NCBI GenBank assembly: GCA_020442165.1
Contig: JAGRKV010000045.1
Coordinates: forward strand, 168,818-232,817
Length of the DNA: 64,000 nt
Source: Hyphomicrobiaceae bacterium
GTDB lineage: Bacteria; Pseudomonadota; Alphaproteobacteria; Rhizobiales; Hyphomicrobiaceae
Direction: 5' to 3'
The notes under the pieces are model-generated. The model ran no database searches. It was not told where the DNA came from and saw only the letters and a program-made list of their open reading frames with translations. A program made the position numbers and the translations under genes. Positions 35,574 through 44,717 of this stretch are shown here, in pieces (the stretch's first letter is position 1; each line of letters starts with the position of its first letter).

Positions 35574-35589
35574 GCAACCCGCGTGCCAA
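35574..35589 (-). promoter_or_regulatory. Sigma-54 (-24/-12) promoter
   Basis: On the minus strand the sequence TTGGCAC, five bases, TTGC matches the sigma-54 consensus TGGCAC-N5-TTGC exactly. The -12 GC lies at 35574-35575, giving an expected start of transcription near 35562, about 37 bases before the ATG at 35525. The sigma-54 activator encoded at the end of the same gene run is the obvious regulator. Confidence 0.85.
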
Positions 35590-35673
35590 TCGGGTGCTTG
35601 CAAATATCTTATTGATTTTACTTACTTATTTTTATATTGCGCAGTTGTGTGCCCGGCAATCGGGTAGCCGCGC

Positions 35674-35688
35674 CTGACATCTTGTCAG
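35674..35688 (-). promoter_or_regulatory. Candidate upstream activator site
   Basis: CTGACA, three bases, TGTCAG is a perfect inverted repeat centred about 93 bases upstream of the -24 element, a usual distance for NtrC-type activators. A second inverted repeat TGCCA-N3-TGGCA lies at 35706-35718 and a third, ACGATCG-N5-CGATCGT, at 35738-35756. Which of these is bound is not known. Confidence 0.45.
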
Positions 35689-35923
35689 CCTAATTTTGTT
35701 GGCGCTGCCAGTTTGGCATAATCAGCTTTCAGGTATTACGATCGAGGACCGATCGTGCACCGGCCTGCCGCCGTCATGGTGCCGCGTGGACGACAACACC
35801 GAGCCTATGAGCGCGCTTGTGCGAGAATGCATCACGCCGCTCCCGGTGAAGAGAGCGGCGTAATTCGTTTGCAAGATTGCATTGTTGCGCGAGGCTTGAG
35901 GCGTCGCGCGCCTGACGCTGCGT
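35689..35923. other. Gene-free region between the decarboxylase and the sigma-54 operon
   Basis: Together with 35526-35688 this makes about 400 bases without a gene. It holds the further inverted repeats listed with the activator site and a hairpin at 35834-35861. Open frames here have no recognisable product. Confidence 0.55.
35834..35861 (-). terminator. Hairpin after the decarboxylase gene
   Basis: ACGCCGCTC (35834-35842) pairs with GAGCGGCGT (35853-35861) around a 10-base loop. It lies 60-90 bases beyond the stop of the decarboxylase gene on the minus strand and would separate that gene from the sigma-54 operon. Confidence 0.5.
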
Positions 35924-37111
35924 TCAGCCCCGCGCCTCGCGCGTGCCAGAAGTGTCGGTGTCATACATCGTCAGCATCGGTTCATCCTCAAGGATGACCT
36001 CGTCATAGATGCCATAGCCGTTGAACGATCCAGCGATCGCACGCCCATAAGCGCCAACATTGCCGATCTCGATGTAATCGCCTTCGCGGACTGTGCCCGG
36101 TAGCATGAAGGGGCCCTTCATCTGGTCGATCGAATCGCAGGTTGGACCCCACATCTCGAACGGCACAAGGGTTTCACCCGGGATCTCAGGTCGGCTGACC
36201 AGACGGGCGGGGAACACGAAGCCAAGATGCGCTGCATCGAACAGCGTGCCGTAGGCGCCGTCGTTGATGTAGAGATCGTTGCCACGGCGCGCATCGACTC
36301 GCACGATCAGGCTTTCGGCCTCCGCCACAAGGGCGCGGCCGGGCTCGCACATCAACCGCACATCCTCGCGCACCGCCATCTTGTCGATGCCAGCGTCGAT
36401 CGCATCCATGAAGGCGGACAACGGTGCCGGCTTGGAATCGGCGTAGCACGAGGGAAAGCCGCCGCCGACATCGAGCCGGTCAACCACCACGCCAGCCTTG
36501 ACGATGAGCTGGTTGACCTCATCGAGCGCCGCCACGTAGGCGTCGGGCGTGAGGGTCTGCGAGCCAACGTGGAAGGTAGCGCCCAGTTCGGCTGCCACCT
36601 GGCGCGTCTTCACCAGGAGCCGGGCCGCGGCCGCACCGCTGATGCCAAACTTCTTCTCAAGAGGGACGCGGCTGTTCTTTGGCCGCACCGCGATCCGGAC
36701 AAACAGTTTCAGGTCGCGCGCCGGCCCCTTCGAGCCCGTCGTCTCCTCGACGATCTTTTTCAGTTCGTCTTCGCTGTCGAGCGAGAAGGAACGCACGCCG
36801 AGTTCGTAGGCGCGGCGGATGGAGCTGCGCGATTTCACCGGATGCATGAAATGCAGCTCGGCACCAGGGATCGTCGCGGCATCCTCCAGCTCAGGCAGGG
36901 AGGCCACGTCGAAATGGCGAATGCCCGCGCCGTAAAGAGCGCCGATCAGGAAGACCGAGCTGTTGGCCTTGTAGGCATAGGCGACGTCGCCTGGAAACCG
37001 GTTCAGGAACCAGCGTGCCGCGCGTGCGGTCGCATGCGGGCGGACCCCAAGCACCGGACGATCAGGCTTGCGGGAAGCGATGAGAGCTACAGCAGAGGGA
37101 AGTTTTTCCAT
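35924..37111 (-). CDS. Type III PLP-dependent ornithine/lysine-type decarboxylase
   Basis: A 395-residue alanine-racemase-fold enzyme. The PLP lysine lies in AYKANSS near residue 48. The phosphate-binding Gly-rich loop is GGGFPS near residue 215, and CEPGRALVAEA is near 275. The catalytic Cys-Asp is in GPTCDSID near residue 345. These are the signatures of eukaryotic-type ODC as found in alphaproteobacteria. It should decarboxylate ornithine (and perhaps lysine) to a diamine for polyamine synthesis in the cytoplasm. It appears to be a single-gene unit. Confidence 0.92.
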   Translation of the reverse strand: MEKLPSAVALIASRKPDRPVLGVRPHATARAARWFLNRFPGDVAYAYKANSSVFLIGALYGAGIRHFDVASLPELEDAATIPGAELHFMHPVKSRSSIRRAYELGVRSFSLDSEDELKKIVEETTGSKGPARDLKLFVRIAVRPKNSRVPLEKKFGISGAAAARLLVKTRQVAAELGATFHVGSQTLTPDAYVAALDEVNQLIVKAGVVVDRLDVGGGFPSCYADSKPAPLSAFMDAIDAGIDKMAVREDVRLMCEPGRALVAEAESLIVRVDARRGNDLYINDGAYGTLFDAAHLGFVFPARLVSRPEIPGETLVPFEMWGPTCDSIDQMKGPFMLPGTVREGDYIEIGNVGAYGRAIAGSFNGYGIYDEVILEDEPMLTMYDTDTSGTREARG

Positions 37112-37349
37112 CCCATGGGACCTCCACCAGTCGAGTTGGACCAGATGGCGCTGCTAACCAGCAGAGACCGCCGACGTGAAAGAATTGGAGCCGAGATATG
37201 GGGCAAACCGCCCCCGCTGTAAAGTCCATCAAGGGTGGGCGCGACGAATCTGCACCATGGCGCAGCCCGTCGCCGTCAATTGTGGTTAAGGGATGGCAAT
37301 CGATTGCGCTTTTGTCGGAACATGCGGCGCAAAAGCGCTCCCGGGGCCT

Positions 37350-40313
37350 TCACTGTGTGATCTTGACGGTGAACGCCGCACGCGATTGCGCCTGGGCGGT
37401 GGGTGATGGCGGACGCAGCTTCGGGTGAATGTTCAGTCTGCGGCGGCGGTCGACGTCATCGCCATTGTCCAGTGGGATACGCGGCTCGTCCGCGGCCTTC
37501 AACGAGGCATCCAAGAATTTCTCCCAGTCGCCGAGATCGGTGAAATTCTGGTGAATGAGATCGGGCTTGATGCCCGCAGGCACCGGCTCGCCGTCCTCGC
37601 AAATGGCAACGAAGGTTTCGGCGCCGGGCTGCTTCAACAGCAGCTTGTAGGGGGCATCCGACGGTGGAATGCGCATCTCCACATCAGCCTTCAGCAGATT
37701 GTTGCGATTGAACTCATTGGGAAAGAGAACCGTTGCCCTTCGCTCGTTGTCGATATTGATGACGGTTAGATGACATGGCCGGTCAGCGCGCACGGTCAGC
37801 ACGAGTGGCTGGCCCGATCTATAGCTGATCTGATCCGGCCACATCTGCAGCCTTCCCACTGCGAAGTCTGAACCAGCCAGTCCGGCTGATCCAGGTGCGG
37901 CTGACCGGGGGACATCCGCGGTGGTCATCGTGGCGGCGTTGGCGCCAGCAGATGTCGCGATGTGGGCGGCGTCGGCGGTTTTTTCCATCATGGACAGTGA
38001 CCGTGGCGCGCTGGCGCTCTGGTGTGCGAGCAGGTGCGCCCGCAGCACTTCGAACTCGGACCTCAGAAGGCGGCCAAGCACCAGACGGATGGCAAGAGAA
38101 GCCGCATCCGGGTCAAGGCGCGCGATGGCCACCAGCTGTTCTTGCAGATCTTCCGTTGCCATCAGCAACTCGGCGGCAGCGGTATCAAGATCGAGATCCC
38201 GGCGGTAGCGCTCAGCCAGGCCAGCGACAAGCGCACTGCCGCCGCCTTGCCAAACACTCGCTGGCCCCGTCTGTTCCACCGCGGCGCGAACGGCGAAGCG
38301 ATCATCGGCGATCGCCTTTTCAGCTTCAGCCTCGCTGAAGGTGATCGTCTTGGCGATATCCCGCGCCACGGCGTTTCCCGCATAGCCCGCGCCTGCGAGA
38401 TGTTCGACGAGCTGATCCTTGAAGGGGGCCGGGCCTTGCGCGTGGCACTGAATGCAACCGATGCCGTTGACTGTCGCTTCATGGACCGGCGATGGCCGAG
38501 ACTGTTCATCCTTGCGGGTGTCTGGCGCACCGGCAATGGCGCCGTCCTTGGCGGCAGCCGGACTGGAGGATTGGTCGGAGGTTTGGTCTGTCGCCTTACC
38601 GGCGTCGCGCCCCGCCGCCTCACGGTCTGTTGTCTCGCGGCCCGTTGCATCAAGGCCCGCCGCCTTTGATTTTGCCTTGGGCGGCTGGGTGTCCTTCTCA
38701 TCCGTTTCGTCTTCTGGAGACGGAAGCGCCAGGCGCGCGCGCGCCTTGCCTTCGGTGTCGAATAACATGCTGGCTGGCAGGCCGTTCGGCAGAGCAAAGA
38801 GCGCACGGGTTCCAGCAGCAGCAGGCAGCCTGGCAGTTTCGTCCGCACCTCCAGCAGCTGCCCATGGCAGGAGAGGATGATCCAGCACGGCAGTAGAATC
38901 CTGCCCGGGCCGGTAATCGTGGGCCAGCCACAGATTGCCGCGTGCGGTGGGATAGCGCTCGATCACGCGTGGGCCCGCAGTCACACTACTGGCTGTGACG
39001 ACACCACGTCGAACGGCGCGATCCTCGCGGCGATCATCCAGATCGATGCCGAGAATCTTTGCAAGATCATCAAGCGTCGGCGGCAGCCCCAACAACTTGG
39101 CATAATAGTCAGGGGCCATGGCGGTGGCAGCGAGCCAGTCGGCAGATACCAGGGGCAATGCCGTACCCGTCGCCTGTTCCACGTCGTGTCCCGCAGGAAA
39201 TCTTGCGGCAGCCGGAAGCGCGTGCGCCAGCATCTCCCAATGTTGTTTGGTCCAGCCCAGATCGTCAATGCGCACAGCCAGTAGGGCCAGGGTGTCGCCA
39301 ACGGTTTCCACGGGTGCAGGTTTTGGCGCCCAGCTCAAGCCGTTCAAGAGCCGCGTCACCGCCTGGCGCATGGCGGCCAACTCGGCATCACTGACGCAGC
39401 CGTTGGCGATGTGAGCCAACGATATAAATCTTGTTGCTGCCGCACGTTCCGGCCCAATGGCGGCGAGCCACTGGCTCATTGCATTGCGGAGATGATCGGC
39501 CGTTATTGTCGCGCGAGCCTCGCACACCGGCGTCGTGGCTTTGGCCGGAAGCTCGCTTATCCAGGCGCGCACGGCGGCGATTTCAGCAGGTGTCGGGGCG
39601 TTGCCTGGCGCACCTTCGCGCAAGATGTCTGCTGGCATCTGGCGAGCGATCATCTGCTGGTAGAGCGGCGAAGCATCGGGCTCTCCAGGCCGAACGAGTG
39701 CTGGATTTTTCGCAATCGAGTCGAGCGCCAAGATATTCGCGATACCGCCCTGGGCTAATTGGCGGGATTGGAGCCGGTCTTGCTGGTGACAGCGCGCGCA
39801 GTGGTGCTCCAGAACGGCGGCAACTCGCAGTGGCAGGGCTTGCGAAGCCGTCTCGGGAAGGGGAACGGATGGCGCCGCTGCCTCCGCGTCCGCCATGTCT
39901 GGCTCTGCTGCAACCTTATTCGCGCTGTCCTGCTGCATTGGAGCGTGCGCCACGGCTGGCGTTTGTTCTTTGCCAGATGTGCTCGCCGATGGTGATGTGG
40001 GCTCTTGAGCCTGGGTTGGGACGAGGGCAGCTGATGGTGGAGCGGGCGCGCGCACCGGCAACGGCGGTGCCATCCGCGCTGCCTGCCTCGGCCGCGCCCG
40101 GAGAGAAGAAGGACGGTGCTTTTGCCGTGCTCCGGGGCGCGCATCAGCCGGCGGGGACACCAGTACCGGCACGGCCCAAGACAGGCCGAACATCAGCAAC
40201 AAGAAAATGCGAAGGACGACCACGAAGCGCGACGTCTTGCGGCGGCGCGGCACCGGCTCATCGCCTCGTTGTTCTCGATGCACTGCCACAGGCGAGTGAC
40301 GCCGCACGCTCAT
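37350..40313 (-). CDS. Membrane-anchored protein with two CxxCH motifs and a C-terminal DUF4384 domain
   Basis: A 987-residue protein. The ATG at 40313 has a GAGG ribosome binding site; longer frames add twelve residues. A membrane segment near residue 32-52 (IFLLLMFGLSWAV) is followed by about 100 Pro/Ala-rich residues. A cytochrome-c-like domain starts with HHCARCH (about residue 172) and a second motif CIQCH lies near residue 620. A low-complexity Lys/Ala/Asp region precedes it. Residues about 815-915 look like DUF4384 (SGQPLVLTVRADRPCHLTVINID), a beta-domain often linked with caspase-like proteins. It follows the caspase gene by about 100 bases on the same strand, so the two may work together. 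No defined function. Confidence 0.75.
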   Translation of the reverse strand: MSVRRHSPVAVHREQRGDEPVPRRRKTSRFVVVLRIFLLLMFGLSWAVPVLVSPPADARPGARQKHRPSSLRARPRQAARMAPPLPVRAPAPPSAALVPTQAQEPTSPSASTSGKEQTPAVAHAPMQQDSANKVAAEPDMADAEAAAPSVPLPETASQALPLRVAAVLEHHCARCHQQDRLQSRQLAQGGIANILALDSIAKNPALVRPGEPDASPLYQQMIARQMPADILREGAPGNAPTPAEIAAVRAWISELPAKATTPVCEARATITADHLRNAMSQWLAAIGPERAAATRFISLAHIANGCVSDAELAAMRQAVTRLLNGLSWAPKPAPVETVGDTLALLAVRIDDLGWTKQHWEMLAHALPAAARFPAGHDVEQATGTALPLVSADWLAATAMAPDYYAKLLGLPPTLDDLAKILGIDLDDRREDRAVRRGVVTASSVTAGPRVIERYPTARGNLWLAHDYRPGQDSTAVLDHPLLPWAAAGGADETARLPAAAGTRALFALPNGLPASMLFDTEGKARARLALPSPEDETDEKDTQPPKAKSKAAGLDATGRETTDREAAGRDAGKATDQTSDQSSSPAAAKDGAIAGAPDTRKDEQSRPSPVHEATVNGIGCIQCHAQGPAPFKDQLVEHLAGAGYAGNAVARDIAKTITFSEAEAEKAIADDRFAVRAAVEQTGPASVWQGGGSALVAGLAERYRRDLDLDTAAAELLMATEDLQEQLVAIARLDPDAASLAIRLVLGRLLRSEFEVLRAHLLAHQSASAPRSLSMMEKTADAAHIATSAGANAATMTTADVPRSAAPGSAGLAGSDFAVGRLQMWPDQISYRSGQPLVLTVRADRPCHLTVINIDNERRATVLFPNEFNRNNLLKADVEMRIPPSDAPYKLLLKQPGAETFVAICEDGEPVPAGIKPDLIHQNFTDLGDWEKFLDASLKAADEPRIPLDNGDDVDRRRRLNIHPKLRPPSPTAQAQSRAAFTVKITQ

Positions 40314-40414
40314 TACCTCAACAAAACCAAAGCTTGAGAGGCTGACCATACGCGGCGGCGGGGCCGCCGCCTAGGGTCGCGGAGCCACACTCCCAGCACT
40401 GAGGCGAGGCTGTT

Positions 40415-42313
40415 TCAAGTGCCGGAGGCAACCTTTTGCAGTGCGATCTTTGTCGATCTGTTGAAGATGCCGTGAGTGGCCCCGCGATAGAGCCCGCGCC
40501 GTGCCAACGACCGCTGGATGGCGCGCCGTGTGGCATAGCTCCAGGCTCCCGGGCTGGTCAGCAGTTCCCGTTCGGCATCCTTGTTGCCCCCGGCAAGTGC
40601 CGCCAGGATGTTCTCGGCGGCACGATCGGGGCTGCGCGCAACGCCGCGACCCTCATCATAGAAATATGCCAGCTCCCGGTGTGCACCAGCATGGCCGCGC
40701 TCGCCCGCGCTCTGCAGCAGATGGACGGCCTGTGCGAGATCCGCAGGGCCTCCCTGGCCGCGCACCAGCATCAGCGCCAGATTGAACATCGCGCGGGTGT
40801 CACCCCGTTCGGCGGCGAGCTTGTACCAGTGACGTCCGGCCTTGGGATCGCGGGACACTCCCTTGCCCTGGGTGTAGAGGTAGCCCAGGCTCGCCATACC
40901 TGCGGCATCGCCCGCGTCCGCGGCCTTGCGATAAAGGCGCAGCGCTTCGGCCATATCCTCTCCGACGCCGTTGCCGAACTCGTGGAGTGTACCCAGCGCC
41001 GAAATCGCCGGTGCATATCCGCGATCGGCGGCCTGACGGTACCATGTCGCCGCCGTGGTGGCATTTTTCGTCACGCCCGAACCCAGTTCGTAAAGGCGAC
41101 CCAGCCTGAACATCGCCGGGGTGAGGCCCGTCTCCGCAGCTTTCAGATAGAGCTTGGCGGCCTCGGCGAAGCCTGCTGAATCCGCCGCGCGGCTCTCCGC
41201 CTTCAGACCTTCTTCGTAGGCGTTCATCTGGTCGGAGCGCGTCGACGCCGTGACCGTGCTGCCCGTCACCACCGACGTCCACGGTGAAGAAGGTTTCGCC
41301 AACTTTTCCAGCCGCAGCATCGCCAGTTCGGTGAACATGCCGTCGGGAAATGCTGCGACGTGCTTTTCCAGCAAGGCGCGGTCATTGACCGATTTGATCT
41401 TTTCCCAAGCGGCGAGCTCGGCCAGATGTCGGGCATCGACACCCTGAAGGGGGCGGGCGATCGCTTCCGGCGGCGCCATCTTGGGACGGAAGAAGAATTC
41501 TCCCGTCAGCGAGGAATGTTCCCACGGCACCTGCCGGTTGCCTGTCTGCTGCAGCACCTGACGGCGTGTGCGGCGGAAGGTTTCTTCAAGCGGTATGCCG
41601 ACCTCAAGGATGTTCGCGGCCAGCGCGCCTGAATAGGGACTGTTTGTTCCATCGCCATCGAGGGCCACCGCGCCCGGCCCAGTGGCGAACGCGATCAGTG
41701 TGCCTGCTGGTGATTGCACCGGAGCGAGGCCGCGCACAACCGAGCGGGACCGGGCCGGGTATGGGTTGTCGCGGCAAGCATCGAGAATGGCGATGTTGAG
41801 CCGGCTTTCGGCATTCTCCATCGTCTTCAGCAACTCGTTCAAGCTGACGCCCTGCAATGGCACCTCGCTCGCATCGGCAATGTCGGCACCGACCGGGATC
41901 AGGTAGTTCTGGCCGTCGACCTGAACACCATGGCCTGCAAAATAGAACAGGCCCACGCTATCGGAGGCGCGCAGCTCGCGACCGAAGGCGAGCATCGCAT
42001 GGCGCATCGCCTTCTGATCGGCATCGACAAGGGTGCGGACCGAAAAACCAACCTGGGTGAGGCTGGCGCTGATGGCGCGGGCATCATTGCGCGGGTTGCT
42101 GAGCGGCGCCTTCAGGTAATCGGAATTTCCGATCACGAGCGCGATGCGGTTTTCGGCATGCGCAGCCGGTGCAAATGCAAAGGCCAGGACCGCAACGGTC
42201 CACAGCAGCAAGCAGCATGCGGCCGGCGAACGGCCCGGCGCCCAGCGCCTGCTGTCCGCTTCCAACCTACCGCGCGAGATTTGCCGCTGTCCCCGTTGCA
42301 CCGCTTCCGCCAA
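40415..42313 (-). CDS. Exported caspase-like (C14) protein with Sel1 repeats
   Basis: A 632-residue protein with a signal peptide (AVLAFAFAPAAHA, cut near residue 53). The caspase domain (about 55-290) begins RIALVIGNSDY and has both catalytic residues: His in YFAGHGVQ and Cys in LDACRDNPY. Sel1-type repeats fill about residues 365-560 (for example AMFRLGRLYELGSG and AAWYRQAADRG-like units). The last 50 residues resemble a peptidoglycan-binding fold (ATRRAIQRSLARRGLYRG). The first codon is TTG at 42313 or GTG at 42301; no ATG fits. It is a periplasmic or membrane-attached metacaspase relative whose target is unknown. Confidence 0.85.
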   Translation of the reverse strand: MAEAVQRGQRQISRGRLEADSRRWAPGRSPAACCLLLWTVAVLAFAFAPAAHAENRIALVIGNSDYLKAPLSNPRNDARAISASLTQVGFSVRTLVDADQKAMRHAMLAFGRELRASDSVGLFYFAGHGVQVDGQNYLIPVGADIADASEVPLQGVSLNELLKTMENAESRLNIAILDACRDNPYPARSRSVVRGLAPVQSPAGTLIAFATGPGAVALDGDGTNSPYSGALAANILEVGIPLEETFRRTRRQVLQQTGNRQVPWEHSSLTGEFFFRPKMAPPEAIARPLQGVDARHLAELAAWEKIKSVNDRALLEKHVAAFPDGMFTELAMLRLEKLAKPSSPWTSVVTGSTVTASTRSDQMNAYEEGLKAESRAADSAGFAEAAKLYLKAAETGLTPAMFRLGRLYELGSGVTKNATTAATWYRQAADRGYAPAISALGTLHEFGNGVGEDMAEALRLYRKAADAGDAAGMASLGYLYTQGKGVSRDPKAGRHWYKLAAERGDTRAMFNLALMLVRGQGGPADLAQAVHLLQSAGERGHAGAHRELAYFYDEGRGVARSPDRAAENILAALAGGNKDAERELLTSPGAWSYATRRAIQRSLARRGLYRGATHGIFNRSTKIALQKVASGT

Positions 42314-42486
42314 TGCGCGCTCTCAATCGAATCGGGGCCAGGATAGCGCTCCCGCCCCGCCCCACCAGGGCCCAGCCCCGGTATTCCACGGGCAACCAAT
42401 GTGGACAAATTGCCTGTCTGCAGACCGGCTAAAATGCAACAGTAGGGCGGGGCCCGGATTTCGGGGCGGAAATCGAGTTTCAAGAC

Positions 42487-44163
42487 ATGCGTCGTGGCGG
42501 ACAAATCCTGATCGAGCACTTGCGCGGCAATGGCTGTCGGCGCGTCTTCACAGTGCCGGGCGAGAGTTTCCTGCCCGCGCTCGATGCCCTGCGCGATGCC
42601 GATGGCATGGATGTGGTGGTCTGCCGGCATGAAGGCGCGGCGGCGATGATGGCGGAGACGACCGCGCGATTGACCGGGCGTGGGAGCCCGGCCGCGGGCG
42701 TCGCATTCGTTTCTCGCGGGCCGGGGCTTGCCAATGCGATGAGCGGGCTGCACGTCGCGATGCAGGGCGCGACGCCGATGCTGCTCATGGTCGGTCTGCC
42801 TCCGCGCGCGAGTGAGGGGCTGGGCGGTTTCCAGGAGGTAGGGCTCGGCGGGCTTGCCGGGAGCTTTGCAAAGCATGTCGAGGTGGTGCGTGACACCCAG
42901 CGCATCGGCGAAGTCATCAGCCGGGCCTTGACGATCGCCCATGGCGGTCGTGCGGGTCCCGTCATCGTCGGGCTGCCAGAAGACGTTCTGGCTACGGAAG
43001 CCGAAGCTCCTGCGGTGGAGCCTGTTCGCCTAGCCGAGCCTGTGCCCGACTATGCCAGTTTGACGAAACTCGGCGACATGCTGATGTCGGCGGAGTGGCC
43101 GGTCATCATTGCCGGAGGGCGCTGGAGTGCAGATGCGAGCCTGCAGTTGCAATTGTTCGCCGAACGCCTCGATGTTCCCGTCGTCGCCGCGTTCAGAAGC
43201 CAGGACGTCATCGACAACCGGTCACCCGTCTACTGCGGGCATGCGGGAATTTCACCGGCACCCAAGCTTGCCGCCGCACTCGCTTCCGCAGACCTCATTT
43301 TAGCCGTTGGTACTCATATCGATGAGATCACGTCGGGCGGCTTTCAAACCATCAGTGTGCCGGTGCCACGCCAGCGGCTGATCCACGTCCACCCAGCGGC
43401 AGACGTTGTAGGCCGCAATCATCGCGCCGACCTGGGACTCGTCTCCGGCATCTCGCAATTCTCCGAGCGTCTCGACGACCTCCTGCCGTCTGTTCGCCCC
43501 GGCATGCCGCAACGCTGGAGCGCGCTGAGGAGAGACATGCGCGCGGCATTCGAGGCTTGGCAGAACATTCCCCCTTCGCCAGGAGAATTGCGCCTGGAAG
43601 ACGTCGTTGCGCATTTGTCGGAGACGCTGCCCGACAACGCGATCGTGACCAATGGTGCGGGCAACTATGCCGCCTTCCTGCACCGGGCCTTCACCTACAA
43701 GGGGCCGTTGACGCAGCTGGCGCCGTTGTCCGGCTCTATGGGCTATGGGCTACCCGCCGCCATCGCAGCCAAGCTTGCAGCACCCGACCGGGAAGTTGTC
43801 TGCATGGCGGGAGACGGCTGCTTCCAGATGACTTCAGCTGAAATAGCAACCGCGGTTCAATACGGGGCTGGCGTCATCGTGGTGGTTGCCAACAATGGCA
43901 TGCTCGGCACGGTGCGCACGGCGCAGGAACGCACCTTTCCTGGCCGCGTCATAGCCACCAGCCTGGTCAATCCAGATTTCGCAGAGTTGGCCCACGCGCA
44001 CAGCGCCGCCGGTTATACGGCACGGACAATTGGCGAATTCAAGGAGGCCATGTCGGCCGCCCGCTCCAGCCAGGAAACAGCAGTCATAGAACTTGTTCTT
44101 GACCGATCATGCCTCGCCCCGGGCGTCATCGCTGGCAGTAGTGGCGACGATCCGCAAAGTTGA
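42487..44163 (+). CDS. Thiamine-diphosphate-dependent enzyme, acetolactate-synthase-like
   Basis: A 558-residue cytoplasmic enzyme with the three-domain plan of acetolactate synthase and 2-oxo acid decarboxylases. The N-terminal PYR domain has VFTVPGESFLPALD and CRHEGAAAMMAE with the Glu that activates ThDP. The PP domain has the GDG-N motif (GDGCFQMTSAE, then ANNGMLG). It diverges from the caspase gene and stands alone, away from ilvN or other branched-chain genes. It is more likely a catabolic or anaplerotic 2-oxo acid enzyme than the main AHAS; no substrate can be named. Confidence 0.85.
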   Translation: MRRGGQILIEHLRGNGCRRVFTVPGESFLPALDALRDADGMDVVVCRHEGAAAMMAETTARLTGRGSPAAGVAFVSRGPGLANAMSGLHVAMQGATPMLLMVGLPPRASEGLGGFQEVGLGGLAGSFAKHVEVVRDTQRIGEVISRALTIAHGGRAGPVIVGLPEDVLATEAEAPAVEPVRLAEPVPDYASLTKLGDMLMSAEWPVIIAGGRWSADASLQLQLFAERLDVPVVAAFRSQDVIDNRSPVYCGHAGISPAPKLAAALASADLILAVGTHIDEITSGGFQTISVPVPRQRLIHVHPAADVVGRNHRADLGLVSGISQFSERLDDLLPSVRPGMPQRWSALRRDMRAAFEAWQNIPPSPGELRLEDVVAHLSETLPDNAIVTNGAGNYAAFLHRAFTYKGPLTQLAPLSGSMGYGLPAAIAAKLAAPDREVVCMAGDGCFQMTSAEIATAVQYGAGVIVVVANNGMLGTVRTAQERTFPGRVIATSLVNPDFAELAHAHSAAGYTARTIGEFKEAMSAARSSQETAVIELVLDRSCLAPGVIAGSSGDDPQS

Positions 44164-44293
44164 TGCGCTGCTTGCAGTTAGTCTAACGCTTAATGGAAAG
44201 TAAATTTAACGATTTGGTCGTTAGTCAAGAAAGCCTTGCGAAATAGACACAGATCAAATCTAGAAGTATTCATTACATCGAACGGCAACCTTG

Positions 44294-44500
44294 ATGGACA
44301 TACCGCTCTCGGGAATGGATCAGAACGTGGTGCAGTCAAAAGGGAAGCAGCAGGACTGGAGCAGAATTGGGGTGATTATCTGTTTCACCCTTTCGGCGAT
44401 CCTTCTTCTTCTCACGCTTATTGCGCCACGCAATGCCTCCGCGACCGAAGGTGTACGGCAAGCCATCGCCAAGGTTTCCTCTCACGAATTCTTGCACTGA
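44294..44500 (+). CDS. Small predicted membrane protein
   Basis: A 68-residue frame with one strong membrane segment (VIICFTLSAILLLLTLIAP) and polar flanks. It ends 31 bases before a strong terminator, which supports it as a real gene. The ribosome binding site is weak and no family is recognised. TTG at 44291 and ATG at 44318 are other possible starts. Confidence 0.45.
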   Translation: MDIPLSGMDQNVVQSKGKQQDWSRIGVIICFTLSAILLLLTLIAPRNASATEGVRQAIAKVSSHEFLH

Positions 44501-44531
44501 CTACCCAACGCTGCTGCCCAAAAGCTCTGCC

Positions 44532-44573
44532 ATGCCCCTGACCGGAAACCTGGTCAGGGGCATATCTTTTTTT
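44532..44573 (+). terminator. Rho-independent terminator
   Basis: A 12-base perfect stem ATGCCCCTGACC (44532-44543) / GGTCAGGGGCAT (44552-44563) with an 8-base loop is followed by ATC and seven T. It ends the plus-strand transcript containing the TPP enzyme and the small membrane protein. Confidence 0.92.
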
Positions 44574-44717
44574 GACGATCGCGGGAGAGATTTATTTGCA
44601 GGGCAGAAATTGTGCCGGGGCCAGTGGCCTGCTGCACGCCTGCTCGATGCCTGATGGCTGCCGGCCGTTATCCTGCCGCTTGGATCAGGAAGCAGCAGAT
44701 GCCGGATCTGAGACCGC

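Noticed and set aside
39431..40345. 304-codon plus-strand frame opposite the DUF4384 protein gene
   Set aside because: It has a low-complexity Arg/Ala composition and no recognisable fold, and it is antisense to the CxxCH protein.
40352..40371. GGCGGC/GCCGCC-rich hairpin between the caspase and DUF4384 genes, considered as a terminator
   Set aside because: The run is a simple GC repeat with no U tract; too weak to call and would not separate the two genes with confidence.
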